DNA from: Shewanella phaeophyticola
GTDB lineage: Bacteria > Pseudomonadota > Gammaproteobacteria > Enterobacterales > Shewanellaceae
DNA length: 64,000 bases
Assembly (NCBI RefSeq): GCF_025398315.1
Contig: NZ_JAODOQ010000001.1
Coordinates: 1,116,001-1,180,000, forward strand
Direction: 5' to 3'
The first letter of the stretch is position 1, and each line of letters opens with the position of its first letter. Below are positions 60,726 to 64,000 of the stretch, in pieces. A program made the position numbers and the translations under genes. The notes below the pieces were generated by a model. It was given only the letters and a program-made list of their open reading frames with translations, ran no database searches and was not told the DNA's origin.

Positions 60726-61327
60726 TGCGTTTAACTCCCCGCGGTGTGTTTTGGCTTAAGGTCGTGCTGCACGTGGTGTTTTTATTGCCCGCTTTGTATC
60801 TTGTTGCGTTAGTGATGACAGACAATGCGGGTGGTGACCCGGTGCAATATATTATCCATTACACCGGTATGGGGGCAATAAATAGCTTACTTGCCACGTT
60901 ATTGATTTCACCCATTGCCAAACGCTTTAAGTTGGCAGCGCTTATGCAAACACGCCGTTTAGTCGGTTTGTATGTGTTTGCTTATGCTCTATTGCACATT
61001 GCTGCATTTATTAGCTTAGATTTGCTGTTTGCGTGGGGATTATTGTTTGAAGAGGTGATTAAGCGGCCGTACATTTTAGTGGGTGCTGCCGCGTTAATTA
61101 TTGTGACTTTGCTTGCACTGACATCACCAAACAAGATTAAGCGCAAAATGGGTAAACGATGGCAATCACTGCATAATTGGATTTATGTGGTTGCGTTGTT
61201 GGCGCCTATTCATTTTTACTGGTCGGTAAAGTCTGAAATTATTGAGCCAAGTATTTATATTGTGTTGTTTGTTGGATTACTGTTTTACCGTAGAGCCAGT
61301 ATTAAAAAATGGCTTATGCCTAATTAA
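60725..61327 (+). CDS. msrQ: MsrQ heme-binding membrane subunit
   Basis: A 200-residue YedZ-family inner-membrane protein with six hydrophobic segments and heme-ligand His candidates in YALLHIAAFIS, WQSLHNWIYV and APIHFYW. It carries electrons from the quinone pool to MsrP. Frame intact. Confidence 0.93.
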   Translation: MRLTPRGVFWLKVVLHVVFLLPALYLVALVMTDNAGGDPVQYIIHYTGMGAINSLLATLLISPIAKRFKLAALMQTRRLVGLYVFAYALLHIAAFISLDLLFAWGLLFEEVIKRPYILVGAAALIIVTLLALTSPNKIKRKMGKRWQSLHNWIYVVALLAPIHFYWSVKSEIIEPSIYIVLFVGLLFYRRASIKKWLMPN

Positions 61328-61335
61328 TGAGTCAA

Positions 61336-61664
61336 TTAATGGCGTAATCGTTGGTTTAAGCCATTGGTACAAAACGCAGCAAACAAGGTAAATATCATCA
61401 CTCCACCCATAATTATTGCCAGTCTGAGCCAAGGTTCAGACAAGGTCATGCGCATGTCTATAAAGTTAAAAGTAGTGACAGCCCAGATAAAAATAACACT
61501 TAATAGTAGGGTAAACTTTAATAATTGGTTGATGATATTGTGACGGATAAACATCAACAATGGCATGATACAAGCGATGATAGCCACTCGGTTTGACTAA
61601 AGCGAACAAAATGTGCGCCTAATAATAAAAAAGCTAAGGTAATGATGATGACTCGCCACCACAT
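61336..61664 (-). pseudogene. Small polytopic membrane protein, frameshifted
   Basis: A frame from ATG (61664, preceded by GAGGACAAC) reads MWWRVIIITLAFLLLGAHF and is broken near 61590 (one G missing in GAGTGG). The other frame continues AIIACIMPLLMFIRHN to 61336. The restored protein has about 109 residues and four hydrophobic segments. I do not recognise the family. It converges on msrQ with only eight bases between stops. Confidence 0.65.
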
Positions 61665-61906
61665 ATTGTTGTCCTCAATCTGACAATCGATTTAGGTTGT
61701 CAGCATAAACTTTATGGCTCATTTATTCTCTATGCTTGTTCACAAATTGCTCATGTTTATGTAATGAGGTGTCATTTGCTATTTCTTCCTTGGCAAATTT
61801 ATACTTCGGTGCAGAGCCGCCGTTTTCAGACCAACCCTATGGTTATCATGCCCTGAGCGAGACCACAGTATTTCAACTTATTGTCAGTTATCCACTCAAT
61901 CTTAAT

Positions 61907-62083
61907 CTATTTGTTGGATTTTTCTAGCGCTTCGATCTCTTGCCAAATGCTTTCCGACTCGGCGGTTAATAACGAATAGCTTTTAATGTCGCCTTTACGC
62001 TGTGCTTGCATGGCTTGTTCGAGCTTATCATCGTAGGCTTTACGTAGTTTTTTGATGGGGTCTGACTTTAAAAATGAAAACAT
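61907..62083 (-). CDS. Small DUF6435-like protein
   Basis: A 58-residue protein: MFSFLKSDPIKKLRKAYDDK followed by a charged helical stretch with LEQAMQAQRKGDIKSYS and IWQEIEALEKSNK. This matches my memory of the small DUF6435 proteins of gammaproteobacteria (soluble, helical, function unknown). The high helix propensity and charge support a real product. Confidence 0.65.
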   Translation of the reverse strand: MFSFLKSDPIKKLRKAYDDKLEQAMQAQRKGDIKSYSLLTAESESIWQEIEALEKSNK

Positions 62084-62199
62084 TGAAGGTTCTTTTTTGT
62101 AGGTAGATAGTGTTACTGATACGACGTAAATCGGTTAGTGGTTTAAGTCATCCGCTTTTATTTTTTAAACATCATTATTGACGAAATTAACCAATCGAT

Positions 62200-62334
62200 T
62201 TATTGGTTGAAGCTCACCAAGTTGCTGTATTCATTTTCAACACTTGTCCTTTGCAAAGTAAAGATCGTAATGGCAGTGTAAATAATATTGATAACGATTC
62301 CTATTAAGATTAATGTTTTTTCATCTTGTGACAT
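62200..62334 (-). CDS. Doubtful small membrane protein
   Basis: A 44-residue frame from an ATG (MSQDEKTLILIGIVINIIYT) with one hydrophobic segment and a polar tail. A longer reading starts at 62397, directly against the receptor gene start. No clear ribosome site and no family, so it may be chance. Confidence 0.25.
   Translation of the reverse strand: MSQDEKTLILIGIVINIIYTAITIFTLQRTSVENEYSNLVSFNQ
62285..62305 (+). promoter_or_regulatory. Weak Fur-like site upstream of the second receptor
   Basis: A stretch around TTGATAACGATTCCTATTA matches the Fur consensus in about 12 of 19 positions, roughly 100 bases before the receptor start. The receptor type makes Fur control likely, but the match is poor. 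Confidence 0.3.
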
Positions 62335-62400
62335 TGCACGAGTAAACAAACATCTATTTAGAGGTGTATTTACGTTTATAAATACTAAATAGGACATTCG

Positions 62401-64000
62401 ATGAAAAACAATGGGTTACATTTTTCCAAGAACAAATTGGCTGCTTTATGCGCTTGCGCATTATCTTTAAACAGTTACGCAGAGACCGTTGAGGATGACG
62501 TTGAGCAACATAATAATGACATTGAATCGATTAGTGTTGTTGGTCACAAATTGACAGAATTAAGCGCGGGTAATAATGGTGGGGCGTTAGGCAATAAAAC
62601 GTTATTAGAAACCCCTTTTTCGGTCGATGTGATTTCGCTTGAAGATATGGAGATTCGACAGGTCAATACGTTAGATAGTCTTTTTAGCCGAGAAGCTTCA
62701 GTATCTGTTGATGGTAGCGCATACAGCACCTTTGGTTCGACTATTAGGGTACGTGGTCTGCCATTAGATTATACCAATAGTTTTAAAATAAATGGCATGT
62801 CTATCAATAATTTTAGTGGTGAATTGCCATATGAAGCTTTTGAGCAGGTGACTTTACTAAAGGGGGCTTCTGGCTTCATGTATGGCATGGCTGCACCTGG
62901 TGGGGTAGTCAATTATGTCACTAAAAAAGCCAAAGACGATCAACTTATTGTTGATTTCGGTTTGCGCAGCGACAGTGTCTTCAGTGGGCATATTGATGCC
63001 AGTACGCGGATAGGTGAACATGGTGAATATGGTGTTAGAGTTAATTTAGTTAAAGAGGAAGGTGACACTTATTTAGAAAATGGCACCATTGATCGTGAAA
63101 CCGCCTCTTTAGCATTTGATGCGCAACTCACTGATTCTCTCTATTGAATCGTTGATGTTATTTACAGTGATCGTTTAACTGAAAATTCATGGACAACCAT
63201 GAATAATAATTTAGATAGCAGCGAATCATTGCCTGATACAGTCAGTGGTACTCGAAGCATTGCCCCTGAAGGTACTTTTGACGATTATAAGAATATCGTG
63301 GCACTTACGAGCTTAAATTGGGACATTGATGAAACGTGGAGTGTTCGTTTTGAGTATGACTATTCTAAAAATGAAACTCGTTGGGTAAAAACGTTAGCGT
63401 ATTTAGAAAATTCTACCGGCGATATCGATATTGCCTTATATGACCAATATTTTGATGTTAATTATGACCAAGTACAAGTACAAGCTAATGGCGAATTTGA
63501 CACTGGCAGCATAAGTCACAGTTTATTAGTTGGCGCGTCCTATCAAAAGTCGACCACCTACAGAAATGACCCTGACCGCAAAGTGACTTGGGGCTATGGC
63601 ACTGATAATCTTTACGATCCAGTAGATTTAACGGCTTACAATTCAACCTTAGAAGATAATTTATCGCTGGCTTGGACTGATAAACAAGAGTCTTTTTATG
63701 TTAGTGACTTTATATCGCTTACTGACGAATGGGAAGTGTTATTAGGTATTAGGGGCACTCAAATTGAGCACACTCCAAGCGAGTATTTCTCTTCATACCA
63801 AGCATATAATGAAGACAGCGCAGTAACGCCTACCGCGGCATTAATGTACAAGCCTGATATGAATACAACGTATTATGTTAGCTATGTTGAATCATTTGAA
63901 GGTACGACTTCATATGTTGGTGAGACGTATGCCAATGCTGATGAATTATTACCACCTTTAGAAAGTCTGCAATATGAATTAGGCGTTAAAACTGCAGGGG
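62401..64000 (+). pseudogene. Second TonB-dependent siderophore receptor, in-frame TGA, 3' end outside window
   Basis: A signal peptide (NKLAALCACALSLNSYA) is followed by the plug domain (TLLETPFSVDVISLEDM, STIRVRGLPLDYTNSFKING, ASGFMYGMAAPGGVVNYVTKKA) and the first barrel strands. One frame is open to the window end except TGA at codon 249 (63145-63147) in DSLY-stop-IVDVIYSDR, a place where related receptors commonly have Trp (LYW). Similarity to siderophore receptors continues after it (YVSDFISLTDEWEVLLGIRGTQIE). Confidence 0.88.

Noticed and set aside
61736..61927. Rightward 63-codon open frame
   Set aside because: No ribosome site and no family; its end overlaps the better-supported leftward small gene at 61907-62083.
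28160..63147. Recoding of TGA as Trp in this genome
   Set aside because: Several genes here end in TGA (rsuA, LysR gene, napD, 36974 gene) and one of the five in-frame stops is TAG, so a code change does not explain the data.
1..64000. CRISPR array, prophage, rRNA or tRNA genes
   Set aside because: No regularly spaced direct repeats, phage structural genes or recognisable RNA genes were found on either strand by reading.

Overview
The window reads as chromosomal DNA of a Shewanella-like marine gammaproteobacterium. The evidence is moderately AT-rich coding DNA, a sapABCD cluster next to pspF/pspABC-ycjX-ycjF, a napEDABC nitrate reductase operon, two TonB-dependent siderophore receptors with Fur boxes, a VolA/Pla-1-type surface lipase, a DUF3083 protein, a TIGR03643 protein and Shewanella-style palindromic repeats. 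The species is an inference; no rRNA or tRNA gene was seen.

Layout. 0-4.5 kb (minus): sapD (cut by the window edge), sapC, sapB, sapA. 4.5-9.8 kb: pspF diverging from pspABC, then ycjX-ycjF, an envelope-stress module with a sigma-54 type promoter. 9.9-26.9 kb: mixed core genes (ComEA-like protein, YciK-like SDR, VolA-like lipase, sohB, DUF3083, tesA diverging from ybbA-ybbP, TIGR03643, rsuA, LysR regulator, folX-yfcH, AI-2E-type transporter, methyltransferase). 27-33.4 kb: napEDABC and ddl, bracketed by two same-orientation copies of a MITE-like element. 33.4-37.5 kb: iron uptake (TonB receptor diverging from a PepSY membrane protein over Fur boxes). 37.5-41.6 kb: YkgJ-type protein, an unknown exported protein coupled to an S9 peptidase, and another unknown exported protein. 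41.9-51.6 kb (minus): recC-recB-recD. 51.7-59.4 kb (minus): moxR-DUF58-tgpA, slt, rmuC. 59.7-61.3 kb: msrPQ. 61.3-64 kb: two small genes and a second TonB receptor running off the end.

The most striking property is the number of disrupted genes. About 25 single-base net frameshifts and five in-frame stop codons interrupt otherwise well-conserved genes, including sapA, rsuA, napA, napC, recB, recC, recD, moxR, tgpA, slt, rmuC and msrP. Protein similarity resumes immediately after each lesion, so the damage is either very recent or, more probably, sequence error in a draft assembly. Frameshifts are both insertions and deletions, many in short homopolymers. All five in-frame stops fall where a Trp is expected (TGG to TGA or TAG).

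No clearly new multi-gene system stands out; most of the window is core genome. The best leads are the MITE pair around nap-ddl with its modular 47-bp and 88-bp differences, the duplicated-domain DUF3083 protein, a 24-bp repeat array inside recB, the non-canonical ATPase motifs of SapD, and a transglutaminase with Tyr where the catalytic His should be.
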